DNA from: Symsagittifera roscoffensis
Lineage: Eukaryota; Xenacoelomorpha; Acoela; Convolutidae
NCBI RefSeq assembly: GCF_963678635.1
Contig: NC_087068.1
Location: 22,159,029-22,223,028, forward strand
Length of the DNA: 64,000 nt
Reading direction: 5' to 3'
Each line of letters starts with the position of its first letter. The stretch's first letter is position 1. Of the stretch, positions 20,848 to 30,123 are shown piece by piece. A program made the translations under genes and the position numbers. The notes below the pieces were generated by a model that made no database searches, was not told where the DNA came from, and saw only the letters and a program-made list of their open reading frames with translations.

Positions 20848-21062
20848 ATCTCTTCATCGCTTGGTGGCCCTTCATTCCTGATCCGAATCGATTCGACAGT
20901 ATTTCGAATATCTTGTCTGCCGTATCACGTTCGTCTTCCTTCTTCGCAACTACGCATTTCAACGCTGTGCCCTCTAGATTGCTCAGTATTGCTGTGCAGG
21001 CCTACCTTTCATCGTTCAAGTTGTCCTGTTCTAGGTGTAGTCTCATGACTTCCACCCATGTG
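20669..21062 (-). pseudogene. Gag capsid fragment caught between two junctions (copy C)
   Basis: This short piece repeats the capsid block (CVVAKKEDERDTADKIFEIL to DESIDRFLDDLE) and then jumps at about 20787 into the gag leader (SNEKILFSEHGQ in the wrong frame). It is thus bounded by two breakpoints: protease to gag at about 21080, and capsid to gag start at about 20787. It is nearly identical to the copy A piece at 19300-19560. Confidence 0.75.
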
Positions 21063-21440
21063 TCAATGCAGCCATCCGATGAAATCTCTGCCTAAAATGA
21101 ATTGGTCAGACTCATCTAGATTCTCTACCACGAGGAAGCTCATCCACAAATTGCGTTCCCCCAAGTTTAGGGCTATTATTGGTGTTCTGCCTAGTACCCG
21201 CAGCGCCTCTTTGTTTGCTGCCGACAGCCGTATTCTCGAATCTATCAAGTCATCTCTGTCGAAGCCCATCCTGTTCCATGTTTCGATTGGCATGACGCTC
21301 AAGACTGCTCCTGTGTCCAAAAACCCACGCAGTTGAGTCCTCTTTCCACTTATGTCTAACACATGCCCAGACACGTCCGCTTCCGTCCCTATACGCATCG
21401 CATCTTCTTCCAACATGGCACAGTATCCAATCGATCTCAC
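21063..21440 (-). pseudogene. Retropepsin-type protease, truncated by a template jump (copy B)
   Basis: The catalytic triplet appears in GFLDTGAVLSVMP and the later flap/active-site end in ILGRDFI, so most of an aspartic protease domain of about 110 residues is present. Immediately after RDFI the sequence jumps back into gag (minus-strand CIDTWVEV), at a junction with only a couple of shared bases near 21080. The last three residues of the frame are therefore not protease. This domain matures the Gag-Pol protein in active elements; here it cannot be continuous with reverse transcriptase. Confidence 0.82.
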
Positions 21441-21446
21441 TTTTAG

Positions 21447-22412
21447 TTACTCTCTACCCACGTAGATTTGTCTGGCTAGGTCTTCATCACATGTTATCAT
21501 TGTCTTCGTGTAGATGTTTATCCCATCTATGTTTAGCATCACCTCATGTGGACCATATGCTTTCGTGTACCTATTGTCGACGCGAACTGATTTGCTGCTA
21601 CCCCTCGTGAGTAGTGCCCTCACGGCTCTAGAAGTTGTTTGTGGGCTTACTGTACTCAAGCAATCTGCGTACACATCGATGTGCATTATCGTCTGATCGC
21701 TCGATTCACTCAGGTTTCTTGTTACTTCGTGACCGCCCACGGTGATTATCGAAATTATTCTCGCTCCACTTTTCGTTATGCCAGATGTTTTTCCCGTCAC
21801 CATCTTTAGAGTGTTACAACTACCACCGTTTGTTGCATTCTTTGTGGCCTCCTGCGCTGGAATCGTTCTGCAGAGTGTCTCATTCAATTTCTGCTTCTTT
21901 ATCTCCTGCCTTAGTCGTTGCTCGATTTCTTTCGTGGACAAATTTTGCTTTACTTTGTTGATCGCTTCTGCAGCAGCCTTCTCGTAGTTTATCTCCGGTG
22001 AGTTCCGAACCTCTGCTTCCATTTCACTTCTGACTTGCGTTACTGCTTTCACCGTCTTTGTTGGTACTTCTCCGCTCGCTGCCTCTGTGTTCTTCAAATC
22101 GATTTCGGCCTGTCTGTTCCTCGTATTCTGTACCGGAGCCAGCGCTAATTTATGTTTGGGATGATTTTGATTCTTCACAGCCTCCCAATATAACGGGCAT
22201 TCTATCCTAAAATGGCCCTCTTGGTTACAGAAGAAGCACCTCGCGCCTATTTTGATGATTAAGCCACTATAAAACTCGGGTTCCTCCGTTTGACTCAAGT
22301 CTTCTTCATCCGAAGCGTATCCCAGACTTTTCATGTCTTTTTTAAATGTCGTGCAATCAGCCACATGGTGATCCGCTGATCCGCAATTTGCGCATGACCT
22401 ACGTTTATCCAA
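21447..22412 (-). pseudogene. Gag nucleocapsid region with two CCHC zinc knuckles (copy B)
   Basis: Two knuckles of the form CX2CX4HX4C are visible: CANCGSADHHVADC near the start and CFFCNQEGHFRIEC about 45 residues later. These bind the RNA genome in gag proteins. After them comes a long Lys/Glu-rich segment with helical heptads (INKVKQNLSTKEIEQRLRQE), then a region ending MITCDEDLARQIYVG that leads into the protease. At 321 aa this is the longest intact gag fragment here. Copy A of the same region is at 18091-18913. Confidence 0.85.
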
Positions 22413-22413
22413 A

Positions 22414-23265
22414 TCATCTCTCGGCTTGTACCATGACGACCTTTGCTGGTGGCCACCCCCTTGCAGGTTCCTGCCATCTGAATACGAATACTTTTTTTGG
22501 TTTCATCAACATGTATTCCCTCGATTTTTGTCTCTTCTCCTCCCGGGTTAGTGCATTATCTTTCGAAAGTGTATAATACGTTGCCAACATCGTTCTCAAG
22601 TTGTCACTTTTTACCCCGTAGATGAACTTCGAGGCGATGCTGAAATTTCTCCTGTTTGTCGAATCTTCCGGATCACTCCTTCTTCTCAGGCTCTCAAGAT
22701 CATCCAGGAACCTATCGATTGACTCGTCGTCCCTCTGTCTTTTTTTTTCAAATCTCATCATAGCTTGGTGGCACTTCATCCCTGATCCGAATCGATTCTA
22801 CAGTATTTCGAATATCTTGTCCGCCGTATCACATTCCTCCTCCTTCTTCGCCACTACGCGTTTCAACGCTGTGCCCTCTAGAGTGCTTAGTATTGCTGTG
22901 CAAGCCTGCCTCTCGTCGTTCAAGTTGTCTTGTTCTAATTGTAGTCTCATGAATTCCACCCATGTGTCAATGCAGCCATCCGAGTCGTCTTTGAACTCTT
23001 TGGGTTTCTTGAAGGTCTTCCTGGATTTACCACTTCCTCTATCACTCGAGTCAGTGTTCCTGGTCGCAAACGCTTCCAGTGTCCTGTTCATCATCTCCCA
23101 GGTGCTTGCCCATGTCATGGCGTCAGGGGCTACGTTAGTATTCGTGCTTGAGACCTCCGATGCATTCGTAGTGTTTGAGGATCCTTTTTTCATGATGGTC
23201 TTGGCACCCCTGCCGCGGTACTCGTACTCGCTGTTTAGCTGTTGCCCCACTTTTGATGTGCCCAT
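22414..23265 (-). pseudogene. Gag central and capsid region (copy B)
   Basis: This frame covers a Thr/Ser/Ala-rich segment, then DTWVEFMRLQLEQDNLND and the block around ESIDRFLDDLESLRRRSDPE, which has the helix pattern of Retrotrans_gag capsids. A stop codon at about 22797 breaks it. Where copy A reads SNRFGSGMKGHQAMKRFEKG, the frame is restored at the next methionine. The homologous piece of copy A is at 18913-19553, and a third partial piece is at 20669-21062. The capsid call rests on position before two zinc knuckles and on the helical Arg/Asp-rich pattern. Confidence 0.72.
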
Positions 23266-23782
23266 AGTCTTGTTTGGCCTCTGTTGTTATTGCAGAAACT
23301 CTTCCAAATGTTTTGCTTTTCTCGGTCGTTTGTACCACCTCCTCCTTCTCTCTTGGTTTCATTCCAACCATCGCTACAATCCTCTCTGTGAACGACGTTC
23401 TTTTTGATTGAGAATCTTCTTTTATCGTTTCCGGCGAGTTATTCGTTGTGTCGTCTACAGTATAAATTGGTGATAACTCAATCGTCTTCTTCTCTTGTTC
23501 TTCCACATTTGGCATTGGTGTTGATTCCGTTGTTTTCCTTTGTACCTCGTCAACGCTCTGATCTGTTGTCTCAAGATCAATTTCTATAGCAGGTGCAGTT
23601 GATCTTTCCACAGCGCTTTCTTTCGTCTTGTGTTTTTTTGCGCTTCTTGGGTTGACCATGTTCACTGAAAAGTATTTTCTCATTACTTTCGGATCCAACA
23701 AAGTTGTTCTTTTCGAAGAGTTATGATTTTTCTTTGATTCTTGAACTCTCTTATCTGCTATTGGTACCCTACTTCGCCTCAT
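23135..23782 (-). pseudogene. Gag N-terminal region (copy B)
   Basis: The frame opens with MRRSRVPIADKRVQES and runs through an acidic, Ser/Thr-rich, probably disordered region (TTESTPMPNVEEQEKKTIEL) for about 180 residues before a frameshift near 23275. The first 50 residues are repeated at 29108-29293 in the second tandem unit, where the ORF is cut off by the duplication junction. A second version of the same region, about 90% identical, lies at 20287-20847. It is recognised as gag by position and by the zinc-knuckle region that follows; the N-terminal domain itself has no motif I know. Confidence 0.7.
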
Positions 23783-23949
23783 GATTTTTATTTACAGTTT
23801 TCCTTGTTTAAAATATTTATATTTACAAGTCCTAATCTAAAGTTTAAAGTCTGAAAAAATGTTCCCAATTCTCTTAATTAAAAAAAATTATTCTAGTTTT
23901 AATCTCAAGCTGCTTTTGTTTGTTCTGACAGGTTCCTGGTGCTTTATAT

Positions 23950-24612
23950 TCAAGTATTGGTACACCTCGCCCTGTCCTAGGACCTCTTGGTTGTAGTATT
24001 GGGACACTTCGCGCTGTCCCAAGACCTTTCGTTCAAATGTTGGTACACTTCACACTGTCCCAGGACCCTTTGTCCTAGTGTTGGGACACTTCGCACTGCC
24101 CAAGACCTTACACTTAAGTGTTGGGACAACTTCACACTGTTCCAAGACCACCCACTCAAGCGTTGGGACACTTCATACTGTCCCAAGACCCTAAGTCCTA
24201 GTGTTGGGACACTTCACACTGTCCCAAGACCCTTCGTCCTAGTGTTTGGACACTTCACACTGTCCCAAGACCTAGTGTTGGGACACCTCGTACTGTCCCA
24301 AGACCTTATACTCAAGTGTTGGGACACTTCACACTGTCCCAAGACCGACCGATCAAGTGTTGGGACACTTCGCACTATCCCAAGACCCTTCCACTTAAGT
24401 GTTGGGTCACTTCGCACTGTCCCAAGACCTTTCCACTCAAGTGTTGGGACACTTCGCACTGTCCCAAGGCTTCCTGCTCAAGTATTTCGACTTCTCGTAC
24501 TGTCCTCAGACATCTTCGTTCCAGTGTTGGGACAGTCGGATCTCTTCTTCTTCGGTGTTGGGAAACTTAGATCACTGTCCATGGTACCACCACTTGAGCC
24601 CTAGTGTTGAAA
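23950..24612. repeat. Minisatellite of about 42-bp hairpin units (unit 1)
   Basis: About 14 units of roughly 42 bp follow the consensus (C)TCAAGTGTTGGGACAC then TTCACACTGTCCCAAGACC. Each unit contains the inverted repeat TTGGGACA / TGTCCCAA around an 8-base loop (CTTCACAC or CTTCGCAC), so every unit can fold into an 8-bp hairpin. Substitutions in one arm often leave the stem mostly intact. The unit is a multiple of three, which explains the long meaningless ORFs on both strands. It lies just upstream, in the coding sense, of the gag start, i.e. in the 5' leader or LTR of the gypsy element. Confidence 0.9.
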
Positions 24613-26990
24613 ATTCCCCAAAACCCAATCTTACTATCAAAATTTTTACCTATTGGCCCCCTTGTAATCACCTCCCCCTATTAATCCAATTCAAGTCAAA
24701 ATAAGACTTGTTAGCAAGTGTCTGGTGATCACCTGTTCTTCAAGTACCGATAAAATTAATTCGAAAATCGTAAAAATTTAAGCGATAGAAATTCTAAAAA
24801 ACAAAAAGATGAACCTACCTAAAATTCAAAGGTGACCAATGTCGTCCTTTCGTAACAAAAAAATTGTCTGGTACCTGATCGTCGCGCGTTTTCCTCCCCC
24901 CTACTAACGATCTTATGGGGTGTTCTACTTTCGGGTTTCAGGAACTGTCTATTTCCGATCCCCCACCCGATCCTACCAGGTCACCTACCTTAATTCGATC
25001 TTAAATTTGGGTATCCTCGCGTTGCAACTCTTGTTCTGGGTCTAGAGATGAAATTTTCCAGACTCTGGCTCTTCTAATGTAACTATGATCGAAGATATTG
25101 ATTATAGTTACTATAATGTTTCTCCCCTTTTTACAATTTGCAACCGCCAACCTCTAACTTAACCAGTCCCCCTTCTAACCTCCCCCCTTTTTAGCCCCCC
25201 TCTTAAGCCGAAAATTAGCTCAAGCGTGATGGGTGCTAAACCTCTTGAGATAAAACCGAAGAACCTGTTTCCAAGCTCTGCTCAAGTAAAAACGTATCCT
25301 CAAAACAGTGGGTATCCGCTTATCCAATTTTACACTTATCTCCTATAATGTAATGTGGATTTTAACGATACCCGATTGACCAAACAAAACACCCCTCGGT
25401 GTCCTACTCTGATTCTTCTGATTCCGTGCTGGTTGTCTCCTTGGCGTGTCCAGCACCTCTCTCCAGCACCACTTTCCTACTTGGCTGGTCACCTGTTCCA
25501 GTCAAGTCTCTCAGTGGTTCGTCGATTGACCAAACAGAACACCCCTGTGTGCCCTTCTCTGTTTGTTTTCGTCCGTGCTGGATGTCTCTTTGGGTTTCCA
25601 GTACTTCTCGGGTCCCCTTCTTGAGAACCACTCTACCACTTGGCTGGTCACCTGTTCCAGTCAAGTCTCCTAGTGGTCCGGCGAAGTTGCAAGCTATCTG
25701 AAAACCCTTAACAACGTCCCACACTCGGGCACCTGTATAAAGTTGCTGACTTGATCGAAACGATCCGTCTTATTGGAAAACAGCATGGGTATACTATTTC
25801 AATTATTATGAAGGTTTGATCCACCCAATCTGGGAGTCAAAGCCACTGTCTTTTTTATGTTTTATGGTTTTTTGTTCCTTTTTCTGTTCTTTTTTGTTTT
25901 TTGTTTTACTTTTTCTCTTTTGCTTGTTTTTTTTCGCTAGTTACCCCCCTTACTCGGTTAGCTAGGCCTCGTTCGGAGAGCGTACCAGGAAGTTTTCTCG
26001 AGTTTTTGTAAAAAACTATCACGGTACAACCGGAAGGCTTACACGTTCCCGCTGAACCGTACCACCGGTACTGTAGGATGGGGATGTAGCCCGGAGCTGT
26101 GTCAAGTTGGTTTGATCCCGAAGTCTTGTTGTCGTAAAAACAGCCAGGAGTGCCAAAAAAACACTATAACAGTCGCCTACTTAAATCACATATGAGGCTA
26201 AAAAAAACAGGTCCACTAACCATTGACTCAAGAGTCAGGGACACTATCTTTTGTGTTTTTCTACCTTGAACGGTCGGAGCCAATTCGGTTCACTTGCGAC
26301 ATGAGACTAAAACCCTCGTTACAGCTTAAAGGCCACTACCAAAATACCCCCCACTCTAGAAAATAAGAATGTCCCCATACTTAGGTCTCAAAATACCCAA
26401 AATACGCGAGTGTCGTTAAAAACAGGGTCGGAGCAGTCCGTATGGTTACTTTTTATTAGACAGTGAAACTTTAATCCATTCCAGATGGATCAACCTAAAA
26501 TTCTCCTTATCTCAACATAACAATTATAAATCACACTCAAGAAAACTAAATTGGGTACTCACATACCAGCACACTCGAGATTTGGAACAACTAAATTAAT
26601 CAGTAACTCTAGCATTAAGGTAATCAAGTTTTAACTCAAGAAGTTTGTAATCAATTAATTCCAGCAAAGGAAATGAGTTTTGACTCGAGAATTGAGTTTT
26701 GGAACTGGACCATTGGGAAACCCCAGCTGTCCACCTTTCCACTGAGGGTTCACTCTGGTCCACTTCCTTCTTGTCTCTGTTTTGCTCGCAATCGCTCTGC
26801 TTCCTATTCAGGATAGCACAGCTCTACTCTCGTGCGATTTTTATGTCTAGAAATTGCGAATAGCAATTTCTCGCTGCTTTTTCAACTACTTTCCCGCAAT
26901 TGTAATTCGGTTGTTCTAATCTTGTATTTCTGAGATTTTCAGTTTTCGCGAGAAAGTTGAGCATGACAGGCTCAATTCGAATTTTTGAAA
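24613..26990. other. Non-coding retroelement DNA, possible LTR/leader (unit 1)
   Basis: There is no supported coding frame. It includes pyrimidine-rich tracts (25850-25940), several C-runs (25180-25200) and a pair of about 150-bp tandem repeats at 25374-25682. Its place, between a polyprotein 3' end and a gag start in the same orientation, is where an LTR would be expected. I could not find a primer-binding site or matching termini. It recurs at 30124-32505. Confidence 0.4.
25374..25682. repeat. Two tandem 150-bp repeats (unit 1)
   Basis: Each repeat starts GATTGACCAAACA(A/G)AACACCCC and ends CTTGGCTGGTCACCTGTTCC then AGTCAAGTCTC. The offset is 150 bases and identity is about 80%. The short plus- and minus-strand ORFs across it are by-products of the repeat. 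Confidence 0.85.
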
Positions 26991-27026
26991 AATTACATTT
27001 ACCCCAAAATTACGTTGTTCGTATCC

Positions 27027-28026
27027 CTCAAGGTCAAACTTCCAAATATGACCGACTGGCACATACTCTTTGGACTCAAGATCGATGTCCTCATCGCGTG
27101 TTGCCGTCTGCCAGTGAGTCCCAGAATGCTGAGTGTTGCTAAAGATACAGTGCCAGTGGTCATTTACAGAAGTTTGCAGCAGATTTTAAATCTATCTACA
27201 CCCCAAAATTCGCAACCATATAAAATTGTCACACTATCGCTGAACAGCAATCAAAATTTTCATATACCTGCAAATTAAATCTCCGCTTTGGAAGCTAATG
27301 ATTTATATATTTTTTGTCCTATCCAATCGGAAAACTGTCATGCAACATTTTGATTTACATATTAATTATAGCATATTAATAACAATATTTTGTTTCGTTA
27401 TATTTTCTTTCATCTGAGTTCACACTCGAGACTCTTTCCTTTCCTCTCAAGACTCAAGAAACCCGCTTTGAGCCCCCTGCTCCTTTCGTATTCCTAGCCT
27501 TTGAGGTGCTAGGTCCTGATGAGTTTGACACCGTGATCTGCCTTAGCAGCGCTTCCTCATCATCGGAGCTGATCACGATCTCTTCCCACTGCTCGAAGGA
27601 TCGCATCCACTCCCTCTGCTCCTGCAACCTCTTTGCCTGATTTGGTAAACCTTTCACTTTCGATTCCCTGTTCAAGCAAAAGGAATTGTGCAGGCTCAAG
27701 CTCACGTTCTTCGCCAAGTCCTCCTCCAGTATCGATTCTCTCGCTTTGGTATTGTCTCTAGGCGCCCTACCGACTCTTTTCCAACCTGTCGTGATCGCAT
27801 TTCGATGGGTCAGCAAAGGTCTCTTGAAGGCTTCCGGTCCTATCTCTGCCAGGAACTGTCGATATTCTTTACTATGTTTTTTCATGTGGTCTTTCGTCAC
27901 CATATACAACCAAGATGTCAATGTCGCTCGAAACCACGGGAAGAATCTTATGCGGCTCCATACGTGCCAAAATCATGTTTCTTGTGTTGCTCAAGGTCAA
28001 ACTTCCAAATATGACCGACTGGCACA
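27027..28026. repeat. 37-bp direct repeats of SGNH sequence flanking the polyprotein tail
   Basis: CTCAAGGTCAAACTTCCAAA followed by TATGACCGACTGGCACA occurs at 27027-27063 and 27990-28026, bracketing a 963-bp segment with the polyprotein C-terminus and spacer. It is part of the hydrolase coding sequence (minus-strand VPVGHI-KFDLE). The same pair is present in the second unit. It marks recombination or a circle-type insertion within the element. Confidence 0.8.
27454..27965 (-). pseudogene. Polyprotein C-terminal fragment (tandem unit 1)
   Basis: MTSWLYMVTKDHMKKHSKEY to SGPSTSKARNTKGAGG is the intact version of the copy 2 tail (4930-5500), without the internal TAG. The tail includes an acidic patch (EEIVISSDDEEALLRQI). 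Upstream, at 27966, the frame is cut and joined to a 60-bp SGNH fragment. Downstream lies the AT-rich spacer also seen at 4600-4900. Confidence 0.65.
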
Positions 28027-28293
28027 ATTTTTGAATGCGTTGGTCGTTTTCGAGTTTTTTACTTCTCGTGGCAGGTGTAAATATGTGCTTCGAACGCAAG
28101 TTTACTATCAATGATAACTCCCAGATCATTTTCTTTCTCTACTTATTTCAATTTTGATGTTTTACGGTCATTTAGATTAAAATTCTTGACGATGCACTTA
28201 ATTGCGAAAACGTTGCAAATCTATTTTTTGTCAAAAATTTCTATTTGAACAGCCATGGCTAACTCTAGCTGACTTTTATTTGTTCTAGATTTG

Positions 28294-28595
28294 ATGTCTT
28301 GGCTCAGCCCACATTTAAAACGACCTTGGAGGCCCCAAAACAATAGTTTTTCATCGCCACCTGGGCACCAGTTTAATCAAGGATACATTCATCAAACCCA
28401 GCAGCACTTTAACCATCAGTTCCACAACCAGTATAATTCGCCTCAAAACTTTTCTCCGCGGAATTCTTTCAGCCCGAGATATCAGAATAACAGAGGTCGT
28501 CCTAGATATCAACAGAGGTTTAGCGGCAGTCCTCGTTCTGAAGCAAACTCAACATCTGCAGAACTGACGGGTGGTTACCGCAGCCAACAAGGATT
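28294..28595 (+). CDS. MPLKIP-like first coding exon, duplicated upstream copy
   Basis: This is the same 100-codon exon as at 33827, inside the first unit of the tandem duplication. Acceptor, ATG and donor (GGATT|GTAAGC) are all kept and the encoded protein is identical. It could act as an alternative first exon for the last exon at 39012, or be a silent duplicate. Splicing it to the acceptor before the second copy would enter that copy out of frame. Because only the first exon is duplicated, it cannot by itself make a second full gene. The lack of any substitution in the encoded protein means the duplication is very recent, or is an assembly artefact from two haplotypes. Confidence 0.55.
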
Positions 28596-29460
28596 GTAAG
28601 CTAAATTTAATTTATTCGGCTAAAAGAGTTATGTGGCTTGATTTTCTGCGAATTTAATTGCTTAGATGTAATGTATCTCAGTTGGCTTTCAAAAAAATGA
28701 ACACGTGATTTTGAATAAACTAATAGCCCTGCAAAAGATAAAATTTATGTTTGCGGAAAAGATAGCGTAGAATTTAAATGTCAGAAGTAGATTCTGTTCG
28801 AGCATCTCAATGTTTACCAGGTTGTTAGAAGGAAGCTCATCCCATTTTTGTACATAGATTTTACTCAACAGTAGTTGACAATACTACATTTCTGGTCTTG
28901 GAATTGGTGTAATATAGCAATATTGGCTATCAGAAAGAATTAGATTCTTGAAAAATCTTAATTGGTTTAGCTGACCTTCCATTGAAAGATACTAAGATGA
29001 ACCCATCGCTCTCGATTTTTTTTATCTGCGCCAAGGCTAGAAGAACCATTGGGTCAGTTTTTATTCATTAGTTCAAGGCCAGAAGCGCCCGTTCTTGTGT
29101 CATTGTATCATATTTTTGATAATGTCACTGATATCGTCTTGTGTTTTTTTGCGCTTCTTGGGTTGACCATGTTCACTGAAAAGTATTTTCTCATTACTTT
29201 CGGATCCAACAAAGTTGTTCTTTTCGAAGAGTTATGATTTTTCTTTGATTCTTGAACTCTCTTATCTGCTATTGGTACCCTACTTCGCCTCATGATTTTT
29301 ATTTACAGTTTTCCTTGTTTACAATATTTATATTTACAAGTCCTAATCTAAAGTTTAAAGTCTGAAAAAATGTTCCCAATTCTCTTAATTAAAAAAAATT
29401 ATTCTAGTTTTAATCTCAAGCTGCTTTTGTTTGTTCTGACAGGTTCCTGGTGCTTTATAT

Positions 29461-30123
29461 TCAAGTATTGGTACACCTCGCCCTGTCCTAGGACCTCTTG
29501 GTTGTAGTATTGGGACACTTCGCGCTGTCCCAAGACCTTTCGTTCAAATGTTGGTACACTTCACACTGTCCCAGGACCCTTTGTCCTAGTGTTGGGACAC
29601 TTCGCACTGCCCAAGACCTTACACTTAAGTGTTGGGACAACTTCACACTGTTCCAAGACCACCCACTCAAGCGTTGGGACACTTCATACTGTCCCAAGAC
29701 CCTAAGTCCTAGTGTTGGGACACTTCACACTGTCCCAAGACCCTTCGTCCTAGTGTTTGGACACTTCACACTGTCCCAAGACCTAGTGTTGGGACACCTC
29801 GTACTGTCCCAAGACCTTATACTCAAGTGTTGGGACACTTCACACTGTCCCAAGACCGACCGTTCAAGTGTTGGGACACTTCGCACTATCCCAAGACCCT
29901 TCCACTTAAGTGTTGGGTCACTTCGCACTGTCCCAAGACCTTTCCACTCAAGTGTTGGGACACTTCGCACTGTCCCAAGGCTTCCTGCTCAAGTATTTCG
30001 ACTTCTCGTACTGTCCTCAGACATCTTCGTTCCAGTGTTGGGACAGTCGGATCTCTTCTTCTTCGGTGTTGGGAAACTTAGATCACTGTCCATGGTACCA
30101 CCACTTGAGCCCTAGTGTTGAAA
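29461..30123. repeat. Minisatellite of about 42-bp hairpin units (unit 2)
   Basis: This is the copy of the 23950-24612 array in the second tandem unit, with the same number and order of units and only isolated substitutions (for example GACCGTTCAAG against GACCGATCAAG). The array has not changed length since the 5.5-kb duplication. Confidence 0.9.

Larger units (their letters stand above)
11932..23782 (-). mobile_element. Decayed Ty3/gypsy-type gag-pol with rearranged gag-protease
   Basis: Read on the minus strand, the order is gag, protease, reverse transcriptase, RNase H, linker, integrase, GPY-like end and a macro-domain-like tail. This is the Ty3/gypsy order with integrase after RNase H. 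The frame is broken by many stops and frameshifts, and parts of gag and protease occur two or three times between 17.6 and 23.8 kb, so the copy is inactive. I could not define long terminal repeats or a primer-binding site. The sense strand runs from high to low coordinates, and the gag start lies next to the hairpin minisatellite. Individual coding remnants are listed separately. Confidence 0.9.
23623..29133. repeat. 5.5-kb tandem segmental duplication, unit 1
   Basis: This unit is repeated head to tail at 29134-34669 with an offset of 5511 bases that grows to 5533 through small indels. From left to right it holds the minus-strand start of gag, the hairpin minisatellite, about 2.3 kb of non-coding retroelement DNA, a minus-strand polyprotein 3' end, and the first coding exon of the MPLKIP-like gene with the start of its intron. 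The junction reads TGATATC|GTCTTG, with only the three bases TCG shared between the two ends. That points to a non-homologous tandem duplication, not unequal crossing-over between pre-existing long repeats. Confidence 0.93.

Noticed and set aside
363-23407. Many plus-strand ORFs across 0-23.4 kb
   Set aside because: They lie opposite recognisable minus-strand gag, pol and polyprotein frames, have serine/leucine/cysteine-rich mirror composition and no motifs.
24000-24600. CRISPR-like array of regular repeats
   Set aside because: Units are contiguous 42-bp repeats without unique spacers, in animal DNA next to a retroelement; it is a minisatellite.
23987-24604. 205-codon plus-strand ORF and overlapping minus-strand ORFs in the hairpin minisatellite
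   Set aside because: The repeat unit is 42 bp, a multiple of three, so any frame without a stop in one unit stays open through all units. Composition (GHFALSQDL repeats) is a by-product of the repeat.
25404-25724. 106-codon minus-strand ORF with GTGDQPSGRVV repeats
   Set aside because: It translates the pair of 150-bp tandem repeats; the apparent protein repeat follows from the DNA repeat.
24613-26990. Definite LTR of the gypsy element
   Set aside because: The position fits, but I could not find matching TG...CA ends, a primer-binding site or a polypurine tract; kept only as a possibility.
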